Below, piece after piece: positions 42,453 to 51,378 of a DNA stretch of 64,000 bases. Position 1 is the first letter of the stretch. The number at the start of each line of letters is the position of its first letter. Position numbers and translations under genes: made by a program. The DNA comes from Methylotenera sp. (GTDB lineage Bacteria; Pseudomonadota; Gammaproteobacteria; Burkholderiales; Methylophilaceae). Below the pieces are notes generated by a model, which was not told the DNA's origin, ran no database searches, and saw nothing but the letters and a program-made list of their open reading frames with translations. Where the stretch lies: positions 16,484 through 80,483 of the forward strand of contig NZ_JAURYU010000017.1 of the NCBI RefSeq assembly GCF_030653755.1. The letters are read 5' to 3'.

Positions 42453-43895
42453 ATGATAAGAAAACTGTTCAACAAAATATTCAAGCCTAAACTAGCAAAA
42501 ACTGGGCATGAAACACCAGCACGAGCCAAGCCAGAGAACGACAAATCACAACAGAACACACGCCCTATCTTAGGCACAAAGAAATCAGGCAAAAAAAGAG
42601 CTAGCAATACGGACAGTGCAGTTATTATTCCATTCAAAAAGCACCAAATAGACCGAAGCCTGTTAAGCAATGCCGCTATAAAAACCATTGAAGGCCTGCA
42701 AAAAGCAGGGTTTGAAGCCTATGTTGTTGGCGGCGCGGTAAGAGACTTACTACTTAAACGCGTGCCTAAAGATTTTGATGTAGCAACCGATGCCACCCCA
42801 GAAGAAGTAAACCGTGTGTTTAGACGTTCGCGCATCATCGGCAGACGCTTTAGACTAGTACATGTATTGCTTGGCGACGAAACTATCGAAGTTTCTACAT
42901 TCCGTGGCCATCACGAGGCCAAAGGTGACGCACATACCAATGAAAGCGGCCGTATCATTCGCGATAACGTATTTGGTAGCCTAGAAGAAGACGCCACTCG
43001 CCGCGACTTTACCGCCAACGCACTTTATTACGACCCAACCAGCGAAGAAGTACTAGACTTTCACCAAGGATTTGCAGATATTCAAGCTGGTATTTTGCGC
43101 ATGATAGGCAAGCCAGAGACTCGCTATGCAGAAGACCCTGTGCGTATGTTGCGTGTTGTACGCTTATCAGCCAAGCTTGGTTTGCAAATTGACCCAGCCA
43201 CGATGGCGCCAATCGCAAAAATGGCAGACTTATTAGAAGATGTGCCGCCTAGCCGTCTGTTTGATGAAATGCTCAAACTGTTTTTATCTGGTCACGCCAT
43301 TGAAAGCGTGACTGCACTGCGTAAACAGCACTTACACCACGGCTTACTGCCGATGCTAGATGTTGTGCTAGAGCAACCAATGGGTGAGCGCTTTGTCATG
43401 CTTGCGCTACAAAACACAGACAATCGCATTCTGTCTGGCAAATCTGCCAACCCTAGCTTCTTATTTGCCACCTTGCTTTGGCATGAAGTATTAACGGCAT
43501 GGGAAGTATATAAAAATGATGGCAACCCTCCAATACCTGCATTACACATGGCAATGAGTGAAGTCATCGCCTCACAAGCAGAAAAACTAGCGATTCATAA
43601 TCGTTATACCGCAACCATGAAAGAAATTTGGGGCATGCAACCGCGCTTTGAGCAACGCTCAGGCAAACGTCCTTTTGGTTTACTCGTACACCCACGCTAT
43701 CGTGCTGGCTACGACTTCTTACTATTACGCTGTGAATCAGGCGAGCTGCCAGCAGAATTAGGCACATGGTGGACTACCTTTGCAGAAGCAGATAACGATA
43801 CACGCCAGACCATGTTGGAAGTTGACACAGCCCCTAAAAAACGTAAAAAAAGAAACCGCAAAAAACCAAGCGGCAACACGCCATCTGAATCATGA
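42453..43895 (+). CDS. pcnB: poly(A) polymerase I
   Basis: Adds 3' poly(A) tails that promote RNA decay. The 480 residues have the nucleotidyltransferase head EAYVVGGAVRDLLLKRVPKDFDVATDATPEEV (catalytic DFD) and IIGRRFRLVHVLLGDETIEVSTFRG, plus DATRRDFTANALYYDP and AEDPVRMLRVVRLSAKLG. The basic tail KKRKKRNRKK is typical. The N-terminus MIRKLFNKIF matches betaproteobacterial homologues, supporting this ATG. The 3' end overlaps folK by 4 bp. Confidence 0.95.
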   Translation: MIRKLFNKIFKPKLAKTGHETPARAKPENDKSQQNTRPILGTKKSGKKRASNTDSAVIIPFKKHQIDRSLLSNAAIKTIEGLQKAGFEAYVVGGAVRDLLLKRVPKDFDVATDATPEEVNRVFRRSRIIGRRFRLVHVLLGDETIEVSTFRGHHEAKGDAHTNESGRIIRDNVFGSLEEDATRRDFTANALYYDPTSEEVLDFHQGFADIQAGILRMIGKPETRYAEDPVRMLRVVRLSAKLGLQIDPATMAPIAKMADLLEDVPPSRLFDEMLKLFLSGHAIESVTALRKQHLHHGLLPMLDVVLEQPMGERFVMLALQNTDNRILSGKSANPSFLFATLLWHEVLTAWEVYKNDGNPPIPALHMAMSEVIASQAEKLAIHNRYTATMKEIWGMQPRFEQRSGKRPFGLLVHPRYRAGYDFLLLRCESGELPAELGTWWTTFAEADNDTRQTMLEVDTAPKKRKKRNRKKPSGNTPSES

Positions 43896-44386
43896 TGAAA
43901 CAGGCATTTGTTGCACTTGGTAGCAATTTAGAAAACCCAAAAGCGCAGGTGGAACAGGCGGTTATCGCGTTAAGTCACCTACCAGAGACTCGCCTTGTAA
44001 AGCAGTCTTCGCTTTACCAAACCGCACCGATTGATTGCATTGAGACAGCACCAGACTTTATTAACGCAGTGGCTGAACTTGAAACTTCACTAGCACCTGA
44101 AGCCTTATTAGACGCAATACTCAATATAGAAAATCATGCTGGCCGTGAACGCCCTTACCTCAATGCGCCGCGCGTGTTGGATTGTGATTTACTGTTATAT
44201 GAAGATGTCACATTAAATACAACAAAACTGACTTTACCACATCCACGTATGCATCTACGCGGTTTTGTTTTATTGCCACTATTTGAAATCGCACCAGATA
44301 TTTCCATTCCGAATCATGGCAAAATAGCGACATTCATGACATCTGACCTATTGTCAGGTATCAAAAAATTACCATCTCTTAGTTAA
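43892..44386 (+). CDS. folK: 7,8-dihydro-6-hydroxymethylpterin pyrophosphokinase
   Basis: Pyrophosphorylates hydroxymethyl-dihydropterin in folate synthesis. The 164 residues carry FVALGSNLENP, SLYQTAPI, DFINAVAELET, ENHAGRERPYLNAPRVLDCDLLLY (signature with acidic metal ligands) and LPHPRMHLRGFVLLPLFEIAP. It is coupled to pcnB by ATGA overlap. Confidence 0.95.
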   Translation: MMKQAFVALGSNLENPKAQVEQAVIALSHLPETRLVKQSSLYQTAPIDCIETAPDFINAVAELETSLAPEALLDAILNIENHAGRERPYLNAPRVLDCDLLLYEDVTLNTTKLTLPHPRMHLRGFVLLPLFEIAPDISIPNHGKIATFMTSDLLSGIKKLPSLS

Positions 44387-44389
44387 AAC

Positions 44390-45037
44390 ATGAGCATCTT
44401 TAATAAATTTCCGTACATCGTTGTTGAAGGCCCTATCGGCAGTGGGAAAACTACGTTAGCAAAAATATTGGCTGATAAATTTCCAGTGGATTATTTATCT
44501 GAAAAAGCAGAGGCTAACCCTTTTTTGCCGCGCTTTTACCAAGATGCCCAACGCTACGGCTTGCCTACTCAGCTATTCTTTTTGTTTCAGCGCGCCAATC
44601 AAATCAAAGACTTAAGCCAGCGCGATATGTTTGCAAAACCGATCGTGGCAGACTTCTTTTTAGAAAAAGACCCCATATTTGCAAGACTAAACCTAGATGA
44701 TGAAGAATATGCGCTGTATCATCAGATATACCAACACTTGCAACTTAAGGCACCAAAGCCAGACTTGGTCATTTATCTACAAACACCGATAGATTCGTTA
44801 ATGGAACGGATTGAAGAGCGTAGCGTAAGCTATGAGCAAGATATCCCTAGAGAATACATAGAGCGGCTCGCTAATGCCTACAGTGAATTCTTTCACAACT
44901 ACGATGCTTCACCAGTACTGGTTGTGAATAATGAGAAATTAAATATTCTTAAAAATGACAGTTCACTTAATTTATTGTTAAATCGCGTCATGCAGATTAA
45001 AGGCCAGCGCGAGTTCTTTAATCCTAATTTTGAGTAA
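44390..45037 (+). CDS. deoxynucleoside kinase
   Basis: A dNK/dGK-family salvage kinase. The 215 residues start with the P-loop YIVVEGPIGSGKTTLAKILA, then the DFFLEKDPIFARLNLDDEEYALYHQIY segment and the ERI-type LID region LMERIEERSVSYEQDIPREYIERL. In betaproteobacteria this gene commonly sits between folK and panB, as here. Whether deoxyadenosine or deoxyguanosine is preferred cannot be told. Confidence 0.9.
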   Translation: MSIFNKFPYIVVEGPIGSGKTTLAKILADKFPVDYLSEKAEANPFLPRFYQDAQRYGLPTQLFFLFQRANQIKDLSQRDMFAKPIVADFFLEKDPIFARLNLDDEEYALYHQIYQHLQLKAPKPDLVIYLQTPIDSLMERIEERSVSYEQDIPREYIERLANAYSEFFHNYDASPVLVVNNEKLNILKNDSSLNLLLNRVMQIKGQREFFNPNFE

Positions 45038-45055
45038 TTTTCAGGCTTCCCACAC

Positions 45056-45868
45056 ATGACTTTAATTAAGCTAAATGAAATAGCAGACCGTGGCGAGAAA
45101 ATCGCCATGCTCACCTGCTACGACGCAACATTTGCGAAGTTAATGGAACATGCCAGTGTTGATATTTTATTGGTAGGTGATTCTCTTGGCATGGTATTGC
45201 AGGGGGCTGAAAATACGCTAAATGTCAGCATGCATCACATGACGTACCACACAAAAAGTGTTGCAGCGGGTGCGCCTAGTTCTCTGATTATTGCTGACAT
45301 GCCTGTAGGTAGCTATGAGCACGATAACGAAGCAGCATACAAAAATGCCTTATGGTTAATTCGCTCAGGCGCTCAAATGGTTAAGTTTGAAGGCGGCGGA
45401 GATCGCGTACATACTGCGCGTTATCTGATTGAGCGAGGCATTCCAGTTTGTGCCCATCTTGGCTTTACGCCGCAATCGGTCAATCAACTAGGCGGTTACA
45501 AAATTCAGGGGAAAACAGAAGAAAGTGCCCACCAAATCACACAAGATGCGATTGCAATGAGTGACGCAGGGGTTAGTTTAATCGTACTAGAGATGGTGCC
45601 TGCAACATTGGCTAAACATATCACCGCATCGATCAAAGCCCTCACCATCGGCATTGGTGCTGGCGTAGATTGCGATGGTCAAGTACTAGTGATTCAAGAC
45701 TTACTGGGCATTTACAATGGTGCAGCAAGCAAACACCCTGGCGAATTTAAAGCGCCACGTTTTGTAAAAAACTTTTTATGTGAAACGAATAGCGTCCAGC
45801 AAGCTGTTAGCAACTATGTGCAAGCCGTCAAAAACAAGACATTCCCTACGCCTGAGCATAGCTACTAA
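45056..45868 (+). CDS. panB: 3-methyl-2-oxobutanoate hydroxymethyltransferase
   Basis: First committed step of pantothenate synthesis (ketopantoate from ketoisovalerate and methylene-THF). The 270 residues include MLTCYDATFAKLMEHASVDILLVGDSLGMVLQG, the metal-binding DMPVGSY, VKFEGG, GIPVCAHLGFTPQSVNQLGGYK and the catalytic Glu in VLEMVPA, then IGIGAGVDCDGQVLV. panC follows after 21 bp. Confidence 0.96.
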   Translation: MTLIKLNEIADRGEKIAMLTCYDATFAKLMEHASVDILLVGDSLGMVLQGAENTLNVSMHHMTYHTKSVAAGAPSSLIIADMPVGSYEHDNEAAYKNALWLIRSGAQMVKFEGGGDRVHTARYLIERGIPVCAHLGFTPQSVNQLGGYKIQGKTEESAHQITQDAIAMSDAGVSLIVLEMVPATLAKHITASIKALTIGIGAGVDCDGQVLVIQDLLGIYNGAASKHPGEFKAPRFVKNFLCETNSVQQAVSNYVQAVKNKTFPTPEHSY

Positions 45869-45889
45869 ACCCGATCTTCGCAAAAAAAT

Positions 45890-46741
45890 ATGCAACGCAT
45901 CCATACAGCCAATGAACTTAGAAGCACACTAAATACAAAGTCGAACATTGCATTTATTCCCACCATGGGCAACCTACATGATGGTCACATCGCCCTCGTC
46001 AGCCTTGCCAAGCAACATGGTGAATGTGTAGTGGCGAGCATCTTTGTTAATCCATTACAATTTGGCCCTAATGAAGATTTAGCCAACTATCCGCGCACAC
46101 TAGAAGCTGATTGTAAAAGGCTGGCAGACGCTGGTGCAGACATTGTTTTTATCCCCAGTGTAAAAGAAATGTACCCAGATTTTGATGGTGAACACTTAAA
46201 CCAGACCATGACCATTACCCCACCATCCATTGCAGCAGAGCTATGCGGTGCCTCACGCCCTGGTCATTTTGCAGGCGTAGCTACTGTTGTGATGAAATTA
46301 TTTAATTTGGTCATGCCGCAAGTTGCGATATTTGGCAAAAAAGACTTTCAGCAGGTATTTGTCATTAAAGAGCTGGTGAGGCAATTTAATTTACCCATCC
46401 AGATTATTGCTGGCGATACAGTGCGAGAACCAAGTGGGCTAGCCATGAGTTCGCGTAATGGCTACTTAACACCCACACAGAAATCAGAAGCAGCACAACT
46501 ACACCAATGCCTAGCTAATATTGTGCATGCAGTAAAACAAGGAAATACCAATTTTACAGTATTAGAAAACTCAGCATCCCAAACACTAGCCCAACAGGGC
46601 TGGCTGGTAGACTATGTATCAGTACGTGCAACCGATACTTTAAAGCCCGCAACGAACCAAGATAAGGAACTTGTTGTCTTAGGTGCAGCGAAACTAGGTA
46701 GCACAAGACTCATTGATAATATTGATTTTTGCGCTAAGTGA
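45890..46741 (+). CDS. panC: pantothenate synthetase
   Basis: ATP-dependent condensation of pantoate with beta-alanine. The 283 residues show the HIGH-like motif TMGNLHDGHIALV, SIFVNPLQFGPNEDL, YPRTLEAD, GHFAGVATVVMKLFNLV, FGKKDFQQ and the KMSKS-like GLAMSSRNGYL. It belongs to the panB-panC-panD series. Confidence 0.96.
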   Translation: MQRIHTANELRSTLNTKSNIAFIPTMGNLHDGHIALVSLAKQHGECVVASIFVNPLQFGPNEDLANYPRTLEADCKRLADAGADIVFIPSVKEMYPDFDGEHLNQTMTITPPSIAAELCGASRPGHFAGVATVVMKLFNLVMPQVAIFGKKDFQQVFVIKELVRQFNLPIQIIAGDTVREPSGLAMSSRNGYLTPTQKSEAAQLHQCLANIVHAVKQGNTNFTVLENSASQTLAQQGWLVDYVSVRATDTLKPATNQDKELVVLGAAKLGSTRLIDNIDFCAK

Positions 46742-46786
46742 TTGAAAAGACTATAATGCAATCCCTTTTGAAAAACGGTTAAGCAC

Positions 46787-47167
46787 ATGCAAAGAACCAT
46801 GCTTAAATCTAAGTTGCACCGCGTACACGTGACGCACTCTGAACTACACTACGAAGGTAGCTGTGCGATAGATGAAGAATTGTTAGAAGCGGCAAACATT
46901 CACGAATACGAGCAAATCAGTATTTATAACGTCACCAACGGTGAACGTTTCTCTACTTATGCGATTCGTGCAGAGCGCCACTCTGGCATTATTTCGGTGA
47001 ACGGTGCCGCCGCACATAAGGCAGACCCTAAAGATATTATTATTATCGCAAGTTATGCGAGTTATAGTGAAATTGAGCTCGAAAAGTTTACCCCAACATT
47101 AATTTATGTGGATCAAGAAAACCGCATAAAATCTCAACGCAATGCAATACCAGCACAGGCCGCATAA
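46787..47167 (+). CDS. panD: aspartate 1-decarboxylase (pyruvoyl-dependent)
   Basis: Makes beta-alanine for pantothenate. The 126 residues keep the self-cleavage site HYEGSCAID (Gly24-Ser25), where Ser25 becomes the pyruvoyl group. [12 protein letters not shown] fixes the start in agreement with homologues. A TATAAT lies about 30 bp upstream, so it may have its own promoter in addition to panBC readthrough. The stop is directly followed by rsfS. Confidence 0.96.
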   Translation: MQRTMLKSKLHRVHVTHSELHYEGSCAIDEELLEAANIHEYEQISIYNVTNGERFSTYAIRAERHSGIISVNGAAAHKADPKDIIIIASYASYSEIELEKFTPTLIYVDQENRIKSQRNAIPAQAA

Positions 47168-47557
47168 ATGACCCAAGACACACAGAAAGCACCTTCTAAG
47201 AACTTAGACTTAGAAGCCATGAAAAACGCAGTAGTTGATGCAATTGAAGATATCAAAGGATTTGATATCAGCGTAATGGATGTGCGCAAGCTCACCAGCA
47301 TGACCAATTACATGATTGTTGCTTCAGCCAACTCTAGCCGCCAGGCTAAAGCTGTCGCAGACAACGTAAGAGAAAAAATCAAAGAAAAAGGTTTCGCGAT
47401 TCGCGGTACTGAAGGCGAAAAAGAAGGTGAATGGGTGTTGGTCGATTTAGACGATATCGTTGTGCACATTATGGTACCAGCAACGCGCGCTTACTATAAC
47501 CTTGAGCAACTATGGGGCGAAGCAGAGTCACGCCGTAGCCACATTAAGCCAGTTTAA
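47168..47557 (+). CDS. rsfS: ribosome silencing factor RsfS
   Basis: Binds L14 on the 50S subunit and blocks subunit joining in starvation. The 129 residues show DAIEDIKGFDISVMDVRKLTSMTNYMIVASANSSRQAKAVADNVREK, GTEGEKEGEWVLVDLDDIVVHIMVPATRAYYNLEQLWG. It starts at the base after the panD stop. rlmH follows, as in E. coli, but nadD is not adjacent. Confidence 0.95.
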   Translation: MTQDTQKAPSKNLDLEAMKNAVVDAIEDIKGFDISVMDVRKLTSMTNYMIVASANSSRQAKAVADNVREKIKEKGFAIRGTEGEKEGEWVLVDLDDIVVHIMVPATRAYYNLEQLWGEAESRRSHIKPV

Positions 47558-47652
47558 GTGAGTACAAACATCCTGCGCTAATTGGTGCAGGTTTACATGA
47601 CGTTTGCTTCAAAGTATTTCCACCATCATATTTTAGCCATCTCTTAAGCCAC

Positions 47653-48120
47653 TTGAAACTTCGGATTATTTCTGTCGGTCACAAAATGCCAAACTGGGTA
47701 GAAACTGCCTGTGCAGAATACATCAAGCGCATGCCGCGCGAACTTAGCATTGAAATTGTTGAAATTAAACCTGATAAACGTGCAGATGGCAAAAACAGTG
47801 CGGTTGTCCAAGAGGCCGAGGCCAAACGAATTCTTGAAGCCGCAGGCAAAGACTTTTTAGTCATCTGCGACGAGCGTGGGCAAGAAGTCACTACGCTACA
47901 ACTTGCGGAAAAAATGAAGTTTTGGCAAACACTAGGTAAAGATATCAGTATTGTTGTAGGCGGTGCAGATGGCATTCATGCCAGCCTTAAGCAACAAGCT
48001 GAGTGGCTTTGGGGTTTATCCAAACTCACCCTACCCCACGCTTTTGTCCGCGTACTACTATGCGAACAACTTTACCGTGGACACTCCGTAATTCAAAACC
48101 ATCCCTACCATCGAGAATAA
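47653..48120 (+). CDS. rlmH: 23S rRNA pseudouridine-1915 N3-methyltransferase
   Basis: A SPOUT methyltransferase acting on intact 70S ribosomes. The 155 residues begin KLRIISVGHKMPNWVETACAEYIKRMP and keep the knot: VVGGADGIH and KLTLPHAFVRVLLCEQLYRGHSVIQNHPYHRE. The start is TTG; no ATG precedes the conserved region. It lies 95 bp after rsfS. Confidence 0.95.
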   Translation: MKLRIISVGHKMPNWVETACAEYIKRMPRELSIEIVEIKPDKRADGKNSAVVQEAEAKRILEAAGKDFLVICDERGQEVTTLQLAEKMKFWQTLGKDISIVVGGADGIHASLKQQAEWLWGLSKLTLPHAFVRVLLCEQLYRGHSVIQNHPYHRE

Positions 48121-48165
48121 AGCTTCTGGCATGCTTAATGCTTAGTATTAGAGCATCAATCATAT

Positions 48166-48230
48166 AAGTGCCTAATTTCCCTTACAAATGCACCATAAAA
48201 TTGCATTTGTTAAGTGATTAGCACTTTTTT
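48166..48230 (+). terminator. terminator after rlmH (long two-part stem)
   Basis: The inner stem ACAAATGC/GCATTTGT (48184-48191 with 48203-48210) is nested in an outer stem AAGTGC(C)TAAT/ATTAGCACTT with one bulge. The outer arm runs into TTTTTT (48225-48230). Confidence 0.75.
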
Positions 48231-48252
48231 AGAATAATTCTCTGGGGTCATT

Positions 48253-48510
48253 ATGGATAATCAATGTTTAGTTGTATTGTCAAAATTCTCTGTTGCGGCT
48301 AGAAAAATAATTGGTGCAGTCAACCCAGCCAAGCTGATTAAAGACCCAAAATATGCGACGGAAGTTTTTGAGCAGGTAGACGCACTTGGTGACGAGGAAC
48401 TAATTCTTTTATCACTGGATCTACAGCTGTTACTTGGTTTACTTACCCCTTCAAGCAACGAAGCCAAACCAGCAACACCCGGAAAATATATGATGGGTGC
48501 AAGAAGCTAA
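48253..48510 (+). CDS. small conserved-looking hypothetical protein (85 aa)
   Basis: Not recognised. The 85 residues (MDNQCLVVLSKFSVAARKI...) are mostly helical, with a Leu-rich stretch EELILLSLDLQLLLGLL (about 49-65) and no signal peptide or metal motif. GGGG lies 5-9 bp before the ATG, and the gene sits between a clear terminator and the photolyase gene, which supports a real gene. Coding flavour is similar to its neighbours. Confidence 0.6.
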   Translation: MDNQCLVVLSKFSVAARKIIGAVNPAKLIKDPKYATEVFEQVDALGDEELILLSLDLQLLLGLLTPSSNEAKPATPGKYMMGARS

Positions 48511-48598
48511 ACAAAACTCAATGGCGCATTAACGTCAATGAACAGCATGGCTGCAAGTGGGGTAAAATCACTTCAATTTAACGAATGGCTTACCCCGC

Positions 48599-50023
48599 AT
48601 GCAATACTCAAAATCTCTTGTTTGGTTTCGTCGTGATCTACGCGATTATGACAATGCAGCGCTTTACCATGCACTCAAGGCATCACAGCAAGTCTATTGC
48701 ACATTCATTTTTGACACGGAGATTTTAAATCAGCTAATCAATAAGGCTGACCGTCGCGTGGAGTTTATTTGGGAAAGCGTCAAAGAGCTCAAAGCCTCAC
48801 TTCAAAAAAATGGAGGGGACTTAATCGTCTTGCATGGCAGCGCAGCCAATGAGATTCCGCAATTAGCACTTACTTTAGAAGTGCAGGCGGTGTTCACCAA
48901 CCACGACTATGAGCCTAGTGCGATTACACGTGATAACAAAGTAGCACAACAACTACAAACCAATAGCATTAATTTTCATCATTACAAAGACCATGTTATT
49001 TTTGAAAAAGATGAAGTCTTGACGATGGCTCACAAGCCATATAGTGTATTTACTCCATACAAAAATATGTGGCTAAAAAACGTTGACGACTTCTATCTTA
49101 GACCTTATCCAGTAGATACCTACTTAAATAACCTCGCCAAAACTCAACCAGAAACCTTGCGAAACCTTGAGTCACTAGGATTCCAACGCACAAACTTATC
49201 CAATATGCGCCTGCCTACCGGCATGAGTGGAGCGGCATCACTATTTTCAGATTTTGTAGATCGTATAAAACATTACAAAGAAGCACGAGACTTTCCTGCA
49301 GTTAAAGGCGTATCTTATCTATCGGTGCATCTGCGCTTTGGTACTATCTCCATTCGGCAATTAGCAAAAACAGCATTACAAATCGGTGGCCTAGGCGCAG
49401 AAACTTGGGCATCTGAGCTCATCTGGCGTGATTTTTACTTCCAAATACTGCACCACAACCCACAACTTCAAACAGGCAAAGCCTTTAAACCTGAATTTGA
49501 AGCTATCCCCTTCCCTAACGACAAAAAGCTGTTTACAGCATGGTGTGAAGGAAAAACAGGTTACCCGCTTGTAGACGCAGCAATGAGACAACTCAATCAC
49601 ACGGGTTTTATGCATAATCGCCTCAGGATGGTCGCCGCCAGCTTCTTAGTCAAAGACCTACTTATAGACTGGCGCTGGGGTGAGCACTATTTTGCAGAAA
49701 AACTGATTGATTTTGATTTCAGTGCAAATAATGGCGGATGGCAATGGGCAGCATCTACAGGCTGTGACGCCCAACCTTGGTTTAGAATTTTCAACCCAAT
49801 CACACAGAGCGAGCGCTTTGATGCGAATGGCAAATTTATTCGAAAATATGTCACTGAACTAGCAAACTGTAATGACAAAGAAATTCACGCACCATGGCTA
49901 ATATCGCCAGAGCGGCAATCAAGCATCAAAATAGTGATTGGACAAGATTACCCAAAGCCAATTATTAACCATGCGACACAACGTGAACGGGCACTAGACT
50001 TATATAAACACATGACGATTTAA
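48599..50023 (+). CDS. phrB: deoxyribodipyrimidine photo-lyase (class I CPD photolyase)
   Basis: Light-driven repair of cyclobutane pyrimidine dimers. The 474 residues have the N-terminal antenna domain (LVWFRRDLRDYDNAAL), and C-terminal FAD domain (ELIWRDFYFQIL, RQLNHTGFMHNRLRMVAASFLVKDLLIDWRWGE, NNGGWQWAASTGCDAQPWFRIFNP) with the tryptophan electron path. It is a single gene. Confidence 0.95.
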   Translation: MQYSKSLVWFRRDLRDYDNAALYHALKASQQVYCTFIFDTEILNQLINKADRRVEFIWESVKELKASLQKNGGDLIVLHGSAANEIPQLALTLEVQAVFTNHDYEPSAITRDNKVAQQLQTNSINFHHYKDHVIFEKDEVLTMAHKPYSVFTPYKNMWLKNVDDFYLRPYPVDTYLNNLAKTQPETLRNLESLGFQRTNLSNMRLPTGMSGAASLFSDFVDRIKHYKEARDFPAVKGVSYLSVHLRFGTISIRQLAKTALQIGGLGAETWASELIWRDFYFQILHHNPQLQTGKAFKPEFEAIPFPNDKKLFTAWCEGKTGYPLVDAAMRQLNHTGFMHNRLRMVAASFLVKDLLIDWRWGEHYFAEKLIDFDFSANNGGWQWAASTGCDAQPWFRIFNPITQSERFDANGKFIRKYVTELANCNDKEIHAPWLISPERQSSIKIVIGQDYPKPIINHATQRERALDLYKHMTI

Positions 50024-50198
50024 TTAAGATTATCTAGATATTACAAATAGAATGCGCTGTCAGCAGAATGTCATCATCATTTTTGTTTCAACACACATAT
50101 TGACCGATGAATATTTGTTGCATAAATGTAACAAATGGTTTAATTTACAATCGTTAACAATACGCAGAATAGCTATCCATATTTAGTTGTAAATAAAT

Positions 50199-50207
50199 TG
50201 GTATAAT
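50199..50207 (+). promoter_or_regulatory. extended -10 promoter for mlaA
   Basis: TGGTATAAT fits the extended -10 form TGnTATAAT. No convincing -35 is present. It would give a leader of about 36 nt before the mlaA ATG. Confidence 0.6.
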
Positions 50208-50249
50208 GACACCACATTCGATAAGTCTTTAAATTAAGAAACATAAAAA

Positions 50250-50987
50250 ATGCATAAAAAAATATTCTTTTTACTCGCCTCTTGCCTACTTGCTGTGATG
50301 GTTACTGGCTGTGCATCTCAGGCGAACAAAGACCCATTAGAAAGCATTAACCGTGGTGTCTATAAATTTAACGACGTCACAGACAAAGCTGTTTTCAAAC
50401 CAGTTGCGACTGCCTATAAAACAGTGACACCATCACCTATTCGTACTGGTGTTAATAATTTTTTCAATAATCTAGGTTCTGTTACCAACATACTGAACAA
50501 TCTCTTTCAGTTTAAATTTGCGAATGCGTTTAGTGAAACAGGCCGATTTGTCATCAACAGCACTTTTGGTTTAGCTGGCTTGATTGATGTTGCAGGTATG
50601 GACAAGATTCCTGTGCATAAAGAAGACTTTGGCCAAACGTTAGGCTACTGGGGAGTTGGCTCTGGCGCTTACATAGTGCTGCCGTTCATAGGCCCATCGA
50701 CTGTTCGTGACACAGCTGGTTTCATTGTCGATACAACCACATCAGACCCTATTACCTATACGCACAACATTGGCGAAATTCGCCTGCACAACCAACTACG
50801 TGCCGCGCAATTTATAGACAAACGTACCGAACTACTTGATGCTAAAGACTTAGTTGATGACGCATCGCTTGATCCTTATGCATTCATGCGTGATGCTTAT
50901 CTCCAAAGACGTGCGAGTCTTATTCAAGATGGTCTAGTCCCAACAGACTTGATTAAAGATGAGTTCTTTGAAGAAGAAGAAAAATAA
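50250..50987 (+). CDS. mlaA: MlaA (VacJ) outer-membrane lipoprotein
   Basis: Removes phospholipids from the outer leaflet of the outer membrane in the Mla retrograde pathway. The 245 residues have a lipoprotein signal with lipobox VTGC (Cys21), DPLESINRGVYKFND, the central VINSTFGLAGLIDVAG and the GLPxGxE-like FGQTLGYWGVGSGAYIVLPFIGPSTVRD block. The acidic tail FEEEEK is unremarkable. Other mla genes are not in this window. Confidence 0.95.
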   Translation: MHKKIFFLLASCLLAVMVTGCASQANKDPLESINRGVYKFNDVTDKAVFKPVATAYKTVTPSPIRTGVNNFFNNLGSVTNILNNLFQFKFANAFSETGRFVINSTFGLAGLIDVAGMDKIPVHKEDFGQTLGYWGVGSGAYIVLPFIGPSTVRDTAGFIVDTTTSDPITYTHNIGEIRLHNQLRAAQFIDKRTELLDAKDLVDDASLDPYAFMRDAYLQRRASLIQDGLVPTDLIKDEFFEEEEK

Positions 50988-51002
50988 ATAACCTCTAAAA
51001 TC

Positions 51003-51030
51003 AAAAAGCCCACTTTTTAGTGGGCTTTTT
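51003..51030 (+). terminator. Rho-independent terminator after mlaA
   Basis: AAAAAGCCCACT (51003-51014) pairs with AGTGGGCTTTTT (51019-51030) over TTTT, followed by GATTTTTTGG. Confidence 0.95.
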
Positions 51031-51089
51031 GATTTTTTGGAGAGTGAAATTGAAATACATATTCAATGAGCTAAGATTTGGCATCACCT

Positions 51090-51378
51090 CCCAACTAAAG
51101 AGGGCTAAAGTCCTAAGTGGAAGCGCGAAAGCAGATTATTTCACACTTGACTTGCCGCTTTAACGGCTTATCCCACCAATCTTGTAGCTTTAGCTACTTA
51201 GAGTAGTGGTGGTGATGTCCTTTAGGGACAGTCAGGCGGGGAAGCAAAATACTGGCTCACACGCCTAAACCACAAAGGTCTTGTCTGTGGAGTATATGTG
51301 CTAAGCCAGCATATGGCTTGCCCGTAGAATATATGTACTGAAGCACATTATTCGTACGTCAAAGCAGATTATTCACAC
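51090..51378 (-). repeat. hairpin array and dispersed repeat units downstream of pmbA
   Basis: The spacer 51031-51368 has no gene. On the minus strand it carries two ~37-nt units (about 51285-51320 and 51318-51357) of the family at 17.45-17.56 kb: TGTGCTTCAGTACATATATTCTACGGGCAAGC and GCTGGCTTAGCACATATACTCCACAGACAAG. AAAGCAGATTATT(T)CACAC occurs at 51128-51146 and 51361-51378 (+ strand), bracketing the block; the second copy covers the pmbA stop codon. Short hairpins with a CTTTA-type loop (GGGCTAAAGTCC, GCCGCTTTAACGGC, GTAGCTTTAGCTAC, GTCCTTTAGGGAC) fill 51112-51230. Confidence 0.65.
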
